Source: Clostridia bacterium (GTDB lineage Bacteria > Bacillota_A > Clostridia > Christensenellales > Aristaeellaceae). Taken from it: a stretch of DNA of 25,856 bases. Under the pieces are notes generated by a model. The model made no database searches and was not told the DNA's origin. It saw only the letters and a program-made list of their open reading frames with translations. The stretch spans positions 1-25,856 of the forward strand of contig JAFUPT010000083.1 of NCBI GenBank assembly GCA_017481065.1. Direction: 5' to 3'. Made by a program: the position numbers and the translations under genes. Every line of letters begins with the position of its first letter. Position 1 is the stretch's first letter. Shown one piece after another: positions 15,707 to 23,138 of this stretch.

Positions 15707-16852
15707 TTATATCACCTCGGAATAGGAGCCGAGATAGCGGAATTCTTCGCTGATGGAGGCAAGATCATCGATCATGCGGCTGAATTCGCCGGAATAGACG
15801 CTGGTTTCCAGATCGAAATAGAACATGAACTGGAAATCCCGCTCGGGAATGGGGCGGCTCTCCAGCTTGGTGATGTTGATGCCCAGGGAATAGAAGCGGC
15901 TGAGCGCGCGGCAGAGGGAGCCGGGGCGGTGGGGCATGGTCATCATCACGGAGGTGTGGTTTGCGCCGGGATAGACCTCCAGGTTCTTGGAGATGCAGAT
16001 GAAGCGGGTATAGTTGTTGCTGCGATCCTGGATGTTGCTGTCGATGCACTTGAGGCCGTAGAGCTCGGTGCAGCTGTGGGAGGCGATGGCGGCAACATCC
16101 CGGCGGTCGGACTTGGCCACGGCCTCGGCGGCCATGGCGGTGTTTTCGCAGCGGGTGATCTTCACGTTGGGACCGAGCTTCTCCAGGTAGTGGGCGCACT
16201 GGCTGAGTGCCTGCTCATGGGAGAAGATTTCCCGGATATCCTCCTTCTTCACGCCGGGCCGGACCAGCAGGTTGTGGTCCACCTTCAGGCGGGCGGAGCG
16301 CACGATGCGGAAGTTGTGGCGCAGCATGAGGTCGTACACCTGGTTTACGGAACCGGCGGTGCTGTTTTCAATGGGCAGGATGCCATACTGGCAGAAGCCG
16401 CTCTCGATGGCGGAGAACACGGAATCGAAGCTCTTGAAGAAGAGGATCTTGGGATTTTTGAAGATGCGCTCGCAGGCATGCTGGGAATAGGCGCCCTCGG
16501 TGCCCTGGCAGGCAACCATCGCGCTGGTGGGGAAGAGGCGGGGCGTGTTTTCGATGGCGTCCTCCACTTCCTGGCGCAGGGCGGTCTTCTGGCGGTTCAG
16601 CTCGTTCTGGTAGCTGCGGGAGAGCTCGAAGATATTGGAATAGAGCATCTGCGCATAGGTTTGCAGATCGGGGCGGGCGATGGAGGCGATGTCCGCCAGC
16701 TTGTCCCGCTCGCGGGCGGCGTCCAGCACGGGCATGTTGTTTGCGCGCTTCCAGGCGGCCACCTCGCTGGCGACATCCATGCGGGCTTCGAAGAGCTTGA
16801 TCAGCTCGTGGTCGATTTCATCAATTTTCAAGCGGAGTTCCTGAAGATCCAT
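15707..16852 (-). CDS. pheA: bifunctional chorismate mutase / prephenate dehydratase with ACT domain
   Basis: A P-protein that converts chorismate to prephenate and then to phenylpyruvate, the phenylalanine branch. Of 381 residues, the AroQ-class chorismate mutase helices occupy about 1-90 (IDEIDHELIKLFEARMDVA). The dehydratase domain occupies about 110-290, with GTEGAYSQHA, LPIENSTAGSV, and the catalytic TRF at 282-284. A C-terminal ACT domain (about 298-381) carries GSLCRAL (from 311) and ESRP (331-334), the phenylalanine-binding motifs, so feedback inhibition by Phe is expected. An AGGTGATTCT stretch precedes the ATG. It lies 32 bases after aroC and immediately before the aroE-aroK fusion. 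It is the only chorismate mutase seen in the operon, so it presumably also supplies prephenate to TyrA. Confidence 0.96.
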   Translation of the reverse strand: MDLQELRLKIDEIDHELIKLFEARMDVASEVAAWKRANNMPVLDAARERDKLADIASIARPDLQTYAQMLYSNIFELSRSYQNELNRQKTALRQEVEDAIENTPRLFPTSAMVACQGTEGAYSQHACERIFKNPKILFFKSFDSVFSAIESGFCQYGILPIENSTAGSVNQVYDLMLRHNFRIVRSARLKVDHNLLVRPGVKKEDIREIFSHEQALSQCAHYLEKLGPNVKITRCENTAMAAEAVAKSDRRDVAAIASHSCTELYGLKCIDSNIQDRSNNYTRFICISKNLEVYPGANHTSVMMTMPHRPGSLCRALSRFYSLGINITKLESRPIPERDFQFMFYFDLETSVYSGEFSRMIDDLASISEEFRYLGSYSEVI

Positions 16853-16884
16853 GTAGAATCACCTGTCCTTTCCGAATTGGGGGC

Positions 16885-17958
16885 TTATTCGAGGATCGCA
16901 TCCATGAGGGCGATGGCCATGGCGGCCTCCATCACCGGCACGGCCCGGGGCACGATGCAGGGATCATGGCGGCCGCGGACGGCGAGCACGGCGTTTTCCA
17001 TGCGGGAGAGGGAGATGCTTTCCTGCTCCCGGGCGATGGAGGGCGTGGGCTTGATGGCAGCCCGGAAGAGCAGCGGCATGCCGCTGGTGATGCCGCCGAG
17101 GATGCCGCCGGCGTTGTTGGTGCGGGTGCGCACGGAGGAGCCATCCATATAATAGGAATCGTTGTTCCGGCTGCCGCGCATTCTGGCGGCTTCGAAGCCT
17201 GCGCCGAATTCAATGCCTTTGACGGCGGGAATGGCGAACACGATGCGGGCGATGCGGTTTTCCATGCCGTCAAACATGGGGTCTCCCAGGCCCACGGGCA
17301 CGCCGGTGGCCGCGCATTCGATCACGCCGCCCACGGAATCGCAGTCCTCCTTGGCGGCGCGGATTTCGGCCTGCATCATCTCGCCGATCTTATCATCCAG
17401 CACCGGGAAGGGTTTTGCGGCTGCGGCGAGGGTTTCGGGGGCGAGGTTCACGGGATCATAGCCGGGCTCGGAGATATTTCCGATGCTGAGAATGTGGGCG
17501 CCGGTTTCGATTCCCCTCCGGGAGAGGATCTGCCGGCAGATGCCGCCGGCGATGCACAGGGTAGCGGTGAGCCTGCCGGAGAAGTGGCCGCCGCCGGACA
17601 CATCCTGGTGGCCGCCGTACTTGATGTGGGCGGTGTAATCGGCATGGCCCGGGCGGGGAACATCCCGCAGGTTGTCATAGTCGCCGGAGCGGGTGTTGGT
17701 GTTGCGGATCACTGCCGAGAGGGGCGCGCCGCAGGTTTTGCCGTTTACGAGGCCGGAGAGGATTTCCGGGGCGTCGGCCTCGCTGCGGGAGGTTGCCCAG
17801 GATTTTCCGCCGGGGGCGCGGCGGCTGAGGAAGGCCTGGAGCTGGTCGAGATCAATCTGCTCGCCTGTGGGCAGGCCGTCGATCACGCAGCCGATGCCGC
17901 CGGAGTGGCTCTGGCCGAAGATGGAAATGCGGATGTTTCCGCTGAATGTACTGCTCAT
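16885..17958 (-). CDS. aroC: chorismate synthase
   Basis: AroC converts EPSP to chorismate using reduced FMN, the last common step. The 357-residue protein carries FGQSHSGGIG with His18, RPGHADYTAHIKYG with His105, SGGGHFSGRLTA (121-132), SVGGVIE and the C-terminal RGRHDPCIVPRAVPV, all classical signatures. No flavin reductase domain is fused. The ATG lies one base past the aroA stop codon, implying translational coupling. Length and motifs are ordinary. Confidence 0.97.
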   Translation of the reverse strand: MSSTFSGNIRISIFGQSHSGGIGCVIDGLPTGEQIDLDQLQAFLSRRAPGGKSWATSRSEADAPEILSGLVNGKTCGAPLSAVIRNTNTRSGDYDNLRDVPRPGHADYTAHIKYGGHQDVSGGGHFSGRLTATLCIAGGICRQILSRRGIETGAHILSIGNISEPGYDPVNLAPETLAAAAKPFPVLDDKIGEMMQAEIRAAKEDCDSVGGVIECAATGVPVGLGDPMFDGMENRIARIVFAIPAVKGIEFGAGFEAARMRGSRNNDSYYMDGSSVRTRTNNAGGILGGITSGMPLLFRAAIKPTPSIAREQESISLSRMENAVLAVRGRHDPCIVPRAVPVMEAAMAIALMDAILE

Positions 17959-17959
17959 T

Positions 17960-19174
17960 TCAGTCCTCCGGGATAAGTTCTGCCTGGCCGCCGAGGGCCA
18001 TGAAGCCCTGCCAGAAGGCCGGGTCGGACTTGGATACGGCCTCCGCGCCGCGGATTTCCACCTGTTCGGTGCAGCCGGTGGAGGCGATGGCCGCCATCAT
18101 GGCGATGCGGTGGTCGCCTGCGGAGGAAACGCAGCCGCCCCGCAGGGGATGGCCGCGATGCACGATGAGGCCGTCCGGGAATTCCTCGACATGCGCGCCG
18201 AGGGCGTTCAGGGTTCTTGCGATGGCGGCGATGCGGTCGGATTCCTTGATGCGCAGGCGCTCGGCATGGGTGACATGGAGCTGAACATCATGAACCGCCG
18301 CGTAGGCCGCGAGGGCGGGCATGAGATCCGGGATGCCGGATGCGTCCACCGTGTGCACATTGCTTTCGCGCATGGCGGCAAGTTCCCCGGCAACCTGCCG
18401 GTCGCCCTGGGCGGAGGCGGGGTTCAGCCCGGAAACCTGTACGCCATCGGCGCACAGCCACAGGGCCGCATTGCTCCAGTCGCCGCCGACGGCTGCTTCC
18501 CCGGAGGAGATATACTTCTGCGGGGAGACGCGGTAGCCGGATTCTGTTTTCTCAGGATGGACGGAAAATCCGGCCATGGCCTGCAGGGTGATATCGATGT
18601 AGCCTGCGGATTCCAGCTCGCCGGTGATGGCGAGGCTGCTCTCGCCATCCAGTATGGAAAGGGCGTAGAGCATGCCGGTGATGTACTGGGAGGATACGTT
18701 GCCGGGCAGTTCGTAGGCCCCGGGGCGGAGCTTGCCGGAGATGCGCAGGATATCATGCTCCGGGCGAGACAATTTGCAGCCGCCGCGGGTGAGCTCCCGG
18801 TCGAGGGGGGAGATGGGGCGGTCCGGCAGGCGGCCGTGCATCACGAAATCGGTCTGGACGCCCAGCGCGCCTGCCAGCGGCAGGATGAAGCGCAGGGTGG
18901 AGCCGGATTCGCCGCAGTCCGCCGTGCAGGATGCGGGGAGATGATCAAAGCTGATGGGGTTTACGAGGATGCCGCCGTCCACGCGCCGGATATCCGCGCC
19001 GAGGGCGTTCAGGCAGCGCATGGTGGCGTCGATATCCTGGGATATGCCGCCGGGGACGACCCGCGTGGGTTTGTCCGCCAATGCCGCACAGATCAGCAGG
19101 CGGTGCGCCTCGGATTTGGAGGGAATGGCTGCAATTTCGCCCTGCAGCCTGCGGGGCGTGATGCGCGCGATCAT
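17960..19174 (-). CDS. aroA: 5-enolpyruvylshikimate-3-phosphate synthase
   Basis: EPSP synthase joins shikimate 3-phosphate and phosphoenolpyruvate, step 6. The 404-residue protein is somewhat shorter than the usual 425-450. It has PSKSEAHR with Lys20, Ser21 and Arg25, the conserved RPISPL region, LPGNVSSQYITG, ERLRIKESDR and GDHRIAMM near the end. At the PEP/glyphosate loop, where class I enzymes read GNAGTAMR, this protein reads CGESGSTLRF (87-96), a divergent form. The ATG overlaps the aroB stop in an ATGA, with only a weak upstream purine stretch, so it probably depends on translational coupling. Enzyme identity is secure; glyphosate sensitivity cannot be judged from sequence. Confidence 0.95.
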   Translation of the reverse strand: MIARITPRRLQGEIAAIPSKSEAHRLLICAALADKPTRVVPGGISQDIDATMRCLNALGADIRRVDGGILVNPISFDHLPASCTADCGESGSTLRFILPLAGALGVQTDFVMHGRLPDRPISPLDRELTRGGCKLSRPEHDILRISGKLRPGAYELPGNVSSQYITGMLYALSILDGESSLAITGELESAGYIDITLQAMAGFSVHPEKTESGYRVSPQKYISSGEAAVGGDWSNAALWLCADGVQVSGLNPASAQGDRQVAGELAAMRESNVHTVDASGIPDLMPALAAYAAVHDVQLHVTHAERLRIKESDRIAAIARTLNALGAHVEEFPDGLIVHRGHPLRGGCVSSAGDHRIAMMAAIASTGCTEQVEIRGAEAVSKSDPAFWQGFMALGGQAELIPED

Positions 19175-20229
19175 GCTTCAAGCCCTGCCTTTGCCCAGCC
19201 TGCGATTTCTTCCACGGGTGTGGGGAGCAGTCCGGCAACGCCCAGCGCGGTGGGAACCACCAGGTTCAGGGTGCCGCCCGCGCGCTTTTTATCCGAGAGG
19301 GCGATTTCCGCCAGCGCTTCGGCGGAATAGGGCGTTTCGGTGGGGAGATGATAATCCGCCAGGAGCCTTTCGAGCACTTCGAGGCATTCCGCCGGGCAGC
19401 TTCCCTTATGGATGGCGGCGCGGGTGATGAGCATCATGCCCATGGCGACGGCGCTGCCGTGGGGGATTTCATAATTGCTGAGCTTTTCAATGGAGTGGGC
19501 GAAGGTGTGGCCGAGGTTCAAAAGCTGGCGCTTGCCGGTATCGAACTCATCGCCCTCCACGATGTCCCGCTTCATTTCCACGCACTTGGCGATGACATAT
19601 TCCAGCTGGTCCCGGGCGTTTTTCTCAAGGAGCTTATCGAGGAGCTCCCTGCTGCCCAGCATGCCGTACTTGATAACCTCCGCGCAGCCATCGGAAAAGA
19701 CGGCGTCCGGCAGGGTTTGCAGAAGGTCCGGGTCGCAGAGCACGAGGCTGGGCTGGTAGAAGGCCCCGGCCAGGTTCTTGCCTGCGGGGAGATCGATGGC
19801 GGTTTTGCCGCCCACGGAGGAATCCACGCAGGAGAGCAGGGTGGTGGGAACCTGCACGCAGGCGATGCCGCGCAGGAAGGTGGCGGCCACGAAGCCGGTG
19901 AGATCGCCCACCACGCCGCCGCCGAGGGCGACGACCACATCCGCGCGGGTGAGCTTCTTTTCGGCAAGGAAATTGAGGATGGTTAAATAGGTCTGGCCGT
20001 TTTTGCTGGCCTCGCCCGCCGGAAAGGCGAAGGTGGATACGGAAAAGCCCGCTTCCTTCATGGCGGAATAGGCCCGGCCGAGGCAGAGGGGCGCGACGGT
20101 GGAATCGGTGATGATCACGCAGCTGCGGCCCTTGACGAGCCCGGCGGTGCGGCTGCCCAGTTCATTCAGGGCGCCGCGCGCAATGATTACATCATATTCC
20201 TTCGAAGCGGATACATGGATGGTGATCAA
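19171..20229 (-). CDS. aroB: 3-dehydroquinate synthase
   Basis: AroB cyclises DAHP to 3-dehydroquinate with catalytic NAD and a bound metal, step 2. The 352 residues include the NAD loop ALGGGVVGDLTGF (101-113), VPTTLL, DSSVGGKTAID (136-146), and metal ligands Glu184, His241 (LGHTFAHSIEKL) and His257, with the family's 16-residue spacing between the histidines. The start is a TTG that overlaps the tyrA stop codon (TTGA). It is supported by GGAGGAGGT about 9 bases upstream and by the family N-terminus, and no in-frame ATG lies nearby. Otherwise ordinary. Confidence 0.96.
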   Translation of the reverse strand: MITIHVSASKEYDVIIARGALNELGSRTAGLVKGRSCVIITDSTVAPLCLGRAYSAMKEAGFSVSTFAFPAGEASKNGQTYLTILNFLAEKKLTRADVVVALGGGVVGDLTGFVAATFLRGIACVQVPTTLLSCVDSSVGGKTAIDLPAGKNLAGAFYQPSLVLCDPDLLQTLPDAVFSDGCAEVIKYGMLGSRELLDKLLEKNARDQLEYVIAKCVEMKRDIVEGDEFDTGKRQLLNLGHTFAHSIEKLSNYEIPHGSAVAMGMMLITRAAIHKGSCPAECLEVLERLLADYHLPTETPYSAEALAEIALSDKKRAGGTLNLVVPTALGVAGLLPTPVEEIAGWAKAGLEA

Positions 20230-21065
20230 TGGCCATCCACCTCCTCCTTGATGCGCCTGCCGTCGTCCAGGAGCTTGCGAAGGGCGGGGAAGTCCTCGGC
20301 AGCGAGGGCGTCGCGGTATTCCTGTAGGGAGGAGATGATGGTATCGATTTCAAAGAGCAGGGGATCTTTATTTTCGATGAAGAGCTCGGCCCACATATCC
20401 GGGTTGAGCCATGCCACGCGGGTGAGGTCGCGGTAGGAGCCGGCGGAGAAGCCGTCGTGGTGGCGGGAAGTGGGGCTCTTGATGTAGGCGTTGGAGACGA
20501 CATGGGCCAGCTGGCTGGTGAAGGCGATGCGCTTGTCATGGTCCTCGGCGGTGATGATGGAAACCTGGCCGAAGCGGGCGGGCTTCAAAAGCATGCGCAC
20601 ATGGTCCAGCAGCTCGATATCATCAAACACGGGGGGCACGATGACCATGGGCTGGCCATCAAACATATCCTCCCGGCTGTATTTGAAGCCGGAATTGTGG
20701 GTGCCGGCCATGGGATGGCCGCCGATGAAGGTGAAGCCATATTTTTCGGCGATGGGGAAGCAGGCCTCGCACACCTTTTCTTTGATGCCGGAGAGATCGA
20801 TGACCACGCAGTTTTTGCTGAGCTTGGGAGCGATTTCCGTGAGCTGGTCGATCACGCCCTGGGGATAGGATGCGAGGTAGAGCAGATCCAAAGTGGGCAG
20901 GATTTCTTCCGTGAGCTCGCCGTCGATGGCCTCGGCGATCATCGCGAATTCCACGATGGAATGGCTGCGGTTCGCGCCGTAGACCTGCCAATCCCGGCTG
21001 CGCTTGTAGGCCTTGGCCATGGAGCCGCCGATGAGGCCCAGGCCGATCACGCCCACGCGCATCAT
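20226..21065 (-). CDS. tyrA: prephenate dehydrogenase
   Basis: TyrA oxidatively decarboxylates prephenate to 4-hydroxyphenylpyruvate, the tyrosine branch. The protein has 279 residues: a Rossmann fold with GLGLIGGS (8-15), GGHPMAG with His117, and a helical C-domain with [12 protein letters not shown] and [11 protein letters not shown], which bind prephenate. No ACT domain and no fused chorismate mutase are present, so this copy carries no obvious allosteric site. The first ATG is used: GGAGGT lies 6 bases upstream and it overlaps the aroF stop as ATGA. Arogenate specificity is not excluded by sequence. Confidence 0.95.
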   Translation of the reverse strand: MMRVGVIGLGLIGGSMAKAYKRSRDWQVYGANRSHSIVEFAMIAEAIDGELTEEILPTLDLLYLASYPQGVIDQLTEIAPKLSKNCVVIDLSGIKEKVCEACFPIAEKYGFTFIGGHPMAGTHNSGFKYSREDMFDGQPMVIVPPVFDDIELLDHVRMLLKPARFGQVSIITAEDHDKRIAFTSQLAHVVSNAYIKSPTSRHHDGFSAGSYRDLTRVAWLNPDMWAELFIENKDPLLFEIDTIISSLQEYRDALAAEDFPALRKLLDDGRRIKEEVDGH

Positions 21066-22069
21066 GCGATCACCTCCCGCACCTTGAAGATGCGCTTGGC
21101 GAGATCATCAAACTGGTCGGGAGTGAGGGACTGCGCGCCGTCGCTGAGGGCATGCAGGGGATCGTTGTGCACTTCGATCATCAGGCCGTCCGCGCCTGCG
21201 GCCACGGCCGCGAGGGCCATGGAGCCCACGAGGGACGCCTTGCCGGTGGCATGGCTGGGATCGACCACCACGGGCAGGTGGGTGAGCTCCTTGAGCACGG
21301 GAACTGCCGAGAGGTCGAGGGTATTTCTGGTGTAGGCGGATTCATAGGTGCGGATGCCGCGCTCGCAGAGGATTACGTTTTCATTGCCGGAGGCGATGAT
21401 ATATTCCGCGCTCATCAGAAGCTCCTTGATGGTGCCGGCCAGGCCGCGCTTGAGCAGGATGGGCTTGCGGGTTTTGCCCAGCTCCTTCAGGAGATCAAAG
21501 TTCTGGGTGTTGCGGGCGCCCACCTGGATCACATCCACATTTTCAAAGAGGGGCAGGGTGCGGATATCCATGATTTCGGTGACGATGGGAAGCCCGGTTG
21601 CCTTTTTGGCCTCCAGCAGCAGGCGGATGCCCTCCGCGCCGAGGCCCTGGAAATCATAGGGGGAGGTGCGGGGCTTGAAGGAGCCGCCGCGCAGCATATT
21701 TGCGCCCGCCGCCTTGATGCGCTCGGCCACGAAGGTGATCTGCTCGCAGCATTCTACGCTGCAGGGGCCGGCGATGAGGCCGAAATGGCCGCCGCCGATG
21801 GAGACGCCGCCGCCGATATCGATGACGGAATTATCCGGGTGGAATTTGCGGTTTACGGCCTTGAAGGGATCGGATACGCGGGTGACGGAATCGACAATAT
21901 CCAGGCTGCGGAGCATATCCATATCCACCTTGGAGGTATTGCCGATCAGGCCGAGGACGGTTTTATAATCGCCCTGGGATACATGTACATCCAGGCCCTG
22001 GCGCTTGAGCCAATCGATGAGCATTTCGGTGCGTTCCGGGGATGCATTCGGCTTCAATACTGCGATCAT
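21062..22069 (-). CDS. aroF: DAHP synthase, type I-beta with N-terminal regulatory domain
   Basis: This enzyme condenses phosphoenolpyruvate and erythrose 4-phosphate to DAHP, the committed step. The protein has 335 residues. An N-terminal ferredoxin-like regulatory domain (about 1-70), as in the Thermotoga enzyme that is inhibited by Tyr and Phe, precedes the TIM-barrel. Barrel motifs are GPCSVE with the metal-ligand Cys103, [16 protein letters not shown] (127-142), KRG (207-209), DPSHATG with His273, and the Glu299 region. The frame stays open upstream to 22126, but that stretch is leader RNA. The ATG at 22069 has AGGTAA just upstream and gives the family N-terminus MIAVLKP. It is the first structural gene after the attenuator, so it should be subject to both transcriptional and allosteric control. 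Confidence 0.95.
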   Translation of the reverse strand: MIAVLKPNASPERTEMLIDWLKRQGLDVHVSQGDYKTVLGLIGNTSKVDMDMLRSLDIVDSVTRVSDPFKAVNRKFHPDNSVIDIGGGVSIGGGHFGLIAGPCSVECCEQITFVAERIKAAGANMLRGGSFKPRTSPYDFQGLGAEGIRLLLEAKKATGLPIVTEIMDIRTLPLFENVDVIQVGARNTQNFDLLKELGKTRKPILLKRGLAGTIKELLMSAEYIIASGNENVILCERGIRTYESAYTRNTLDLSAVPVLKELTHLPVVVDPSHATGKASLVGSMALAAVAAGADGLMIEVHNDPLHALSDGAQSLTPDQFDDLAKRIFKVREVIA

Positions 22070-22109
22070 AATCTTTACCTCTTTTTCAGAATTCGTTGAA
22101 AGTTCCGAT

Positions 22110-22145
22110 AAAAACACGAGCCGCACAGTCTGGTAACTGTGCGGC
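22110..22145 (-). terminator. attenuator hairpin ahead of aroF
   Basis: On the minus strand GCCGCACAGT (22145-22136) and ACTGTGCGGC (22129-22120) make a perfect 10-bp stem with a 6-base loop. TCGTG and then five T (22114-22110) follow. It lies 68 bases after the leader-peptide stop and 40 bases before aroF. The five-base gap before the T run makes it a less than ideal terminator. UGGUAAUU at 22208-22201 can pair with AGUUACCA at 22138-22131 (8 pairs, one G-U), which would oppose the hairpin. Confidence 0.72.
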
Positions 22146-22212
22146 GGATTGAATGCTATGGTTTTCCGGTATCGAAAGACCTTCGGCTTTGCGCATCACA
22201 AATTACCATTAC

Positions 22213-22281
22213 TTACTTACCGTTGGTAAAGTAAAAGTAATAGTTAAAAGCGTATGCGTAACCAAAGGAGAAGTGCTTCAT
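22213..22281 (-). CDS. Phe/Tyr-rich leader peptide of the aromatic amino acid operon
   Basis: A 22-codon ORF begins with ATG at 22281 and ends with TAA at 22215-22213. It starts MKH, and residues 4-18 read FSFGYAYAFNYYFYF: Phe at 4, 6, 12, 16, 18 and Tyr at 8, 10, 14, 15, 17, with no Trp. Ten of 22 residues are the two end products of the operon, the hallmark of a ribosome-mediated attenuation leader such as E. coli pheL. AAGGA lies 12 bases ahead of the ATG, a rather distant ribosome site. Codons 15-19 can pair with the sequence around its own stop (22221-22209), giving a pause-type hairpin. It lies about 40 bases after the -10 of a strong promoter and before a terminator-like hairpin. The peptide itself probably has no function beyond its translation. 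Confidence 0.87.
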   Translation of the reverse strand: MKHFSFGYAYAFNYYFYFTNGK

Positions 22282-22319
22282 GAAATAAAATATCCTTTTC
22301 ACTTTCGATCTTATGTTGC

Positions 22320-22348
22320 ATTTTAGCACGATGAAGCGGTGCTGTCAA
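22320..22348 (-). promoter_or_regulatory. strong sigma-A-type promoter of the aromatic operon
   Basis: A consensus TTGACA (22343-22348), a 17-base spacer and TAAAAT (22320-22325) lie on the minus strand. Transcription should start near 22313, giving a leader of roughly 245 bases before aroF. Confidence 0.9.
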
Positions 22349-22406
22349 GGGAAAAATATCCGGATTTGTGAAATAATTTCGATTGGCTGGAATTGGAGGC
22401 GCTAAT

Positions 22407-22426
22407 TTACCAGAATGTATTGGTAA
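22407..22426. promoter_or_regulatory. candidate operator: inverted repeat at the -35 of the pantothenate unit
   Basis: TTACCA (22407-22412) and TGGTAA (22421-22426) are perfect inverted copies 8 bases apart. The right arm lies over the -35 TTGGTA of the plus-strand promoter, a position typical of a repressor site. No regulator is recognised. Confidence 0.45.
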
Positions 22427-22448
22427 GGAGAGAAAAATGTGGTATAAT
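22420..22448 (+). promoter_or_regulatory. promoter of the ECF S component-coaX-ogt-recD2 unit
   Basis: TTGGTA (22420-22425), a 17-base spacer and TATAAT (22443-22448). The 5' UTR of about 85 bases resembles no riboswitch that I recognise. Confidence 0.8.
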
Positions 22449-22541
22449 GGCAGCGTCGGTATCCATGGGAACTGAACAGGAAGCAAGGCAGAATTGATTT
22501 TCATCAGGTATCCGAAGCGAACTTGAATGGAGGAACAGAAA

Positions 22542-23132
22542 ATGAAACATGAACAGATGCGCAACTTTGTGCTCACGGCGCTGTTTATTGCCCTGGTGCT
22601 GCTGCTGGGGCTCACGCCCATCGGCATGATTCCCCTGGGATTTATCAATATTTCCCTGCTGGGCGTGCCGGTGGTGATCGGCACGCTGCTGATGGGGCTG
22701 AAGACCGGCATGGTGCTGGGCTTCTGCTTCGGCGGCGTGAGCGCGCTGAGCGCATTCGGCATATTCGGCACCCCTTCCGCGCTGGCGGGCGCGCTGGTGG
22801 CGGCCAGCCCGGCGCTGGCGCTGGTGATGTGCTTCGCGCCGCGGCTTCTGATTCCGGTGGTGACGGCGCTGGTGTATAAGCTGGCTTCACGGGGAAAGGA
22901 AAGGAACATCAAGGCTGTGCCCGCGGCGGCGGCCTGCGGTTCCCTCACCAATACGATACTCTACCTGGGATTGATGCTTTTGTTCTATGTGCTTATGGGC
23001 ATCAATTCGGAAAAGGTGCTGGCGCTGATCGGCGGCACGGGCCTGATTGCTGGGACGCTTGAGGCTGTGGCGAACGCGCTGGTTTCGTCCGCCGCGCTGG
23101 CCGCGCTGTGGAAAGTGAGCAGAAAGGGATAA
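22542..23132 (+). CDS. ECF transporter S component, probably for pantothenate
   Basis: The protein has 196 residues and is very hydrophobic, with about six predicted membrane segments. It has the small size and the GIxxxLxGxxxGxxxGxxxGxxSAL-like glycine pattern of energy-coupling-factor S components. These bind a vitamin in the membrane and are served by a shared AT-AAA module encoded elsewhere. The substrate is inferred only from position: coaX, a pantothenate kinase, starts 6 bases downstream, as for the PanT type. The open frame begins at 22527, but the ATG at 22542 is chosen because GGAGG (22529-22533) sits 8 bases ahead of it. Confidence 0.8.
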   Translation: MKHEQMRNFVLTALFIALVLLLGLTPIGMIPLGFINISLLGVPVVIGTLLMGLKTGMVLGFCFGGVSALSAFGIFGTPSALAGALVAASPALALVMCFAPRLLIPVVTALVYKLASRGKERNIKAVPAAAACGSLTNTILYLGLMLLFYVLMGINSEKVLALIGGTGLIAGTLEAVANALVSSAALAALWKVSRKG

Positions 23133-23138
23133 ATTGCG

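Noticed and set aside
14444..17152. Plus-strand open frame of 902 codons across the aromatic operon
   Set aside because: Antisense to pheA, aroE-aroK and part of aroC, all with intact active-site motifs. Composition is that of a shadow frame.
22070..22126. Longer AroF start at 22126
   Set aside because: It would add 19 residues encoded by the leader RNA, including part of the attenuator tail, and lacks a ribosome site. The ATG at 22069 has one and gives the family N-terminus.
22070..22319. T-box riboswitch ahead of aroF
   Set aside because: T-boxes are common for Firmicutes amino-acid genes, but I see no T-box core (the conserved AGGGTGGNACCGCG-like stretch) in the leader. The Phe/Tyr-rich ORF explains the region better.
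22449..22541. Riboswitch in the 5' UTR of the ECF S-component gene
   Set aside because: The UTR is short and I could not recognise any known aptamer consensus. The GGTATCC words at both ends are direct repeats and do not form a stem.
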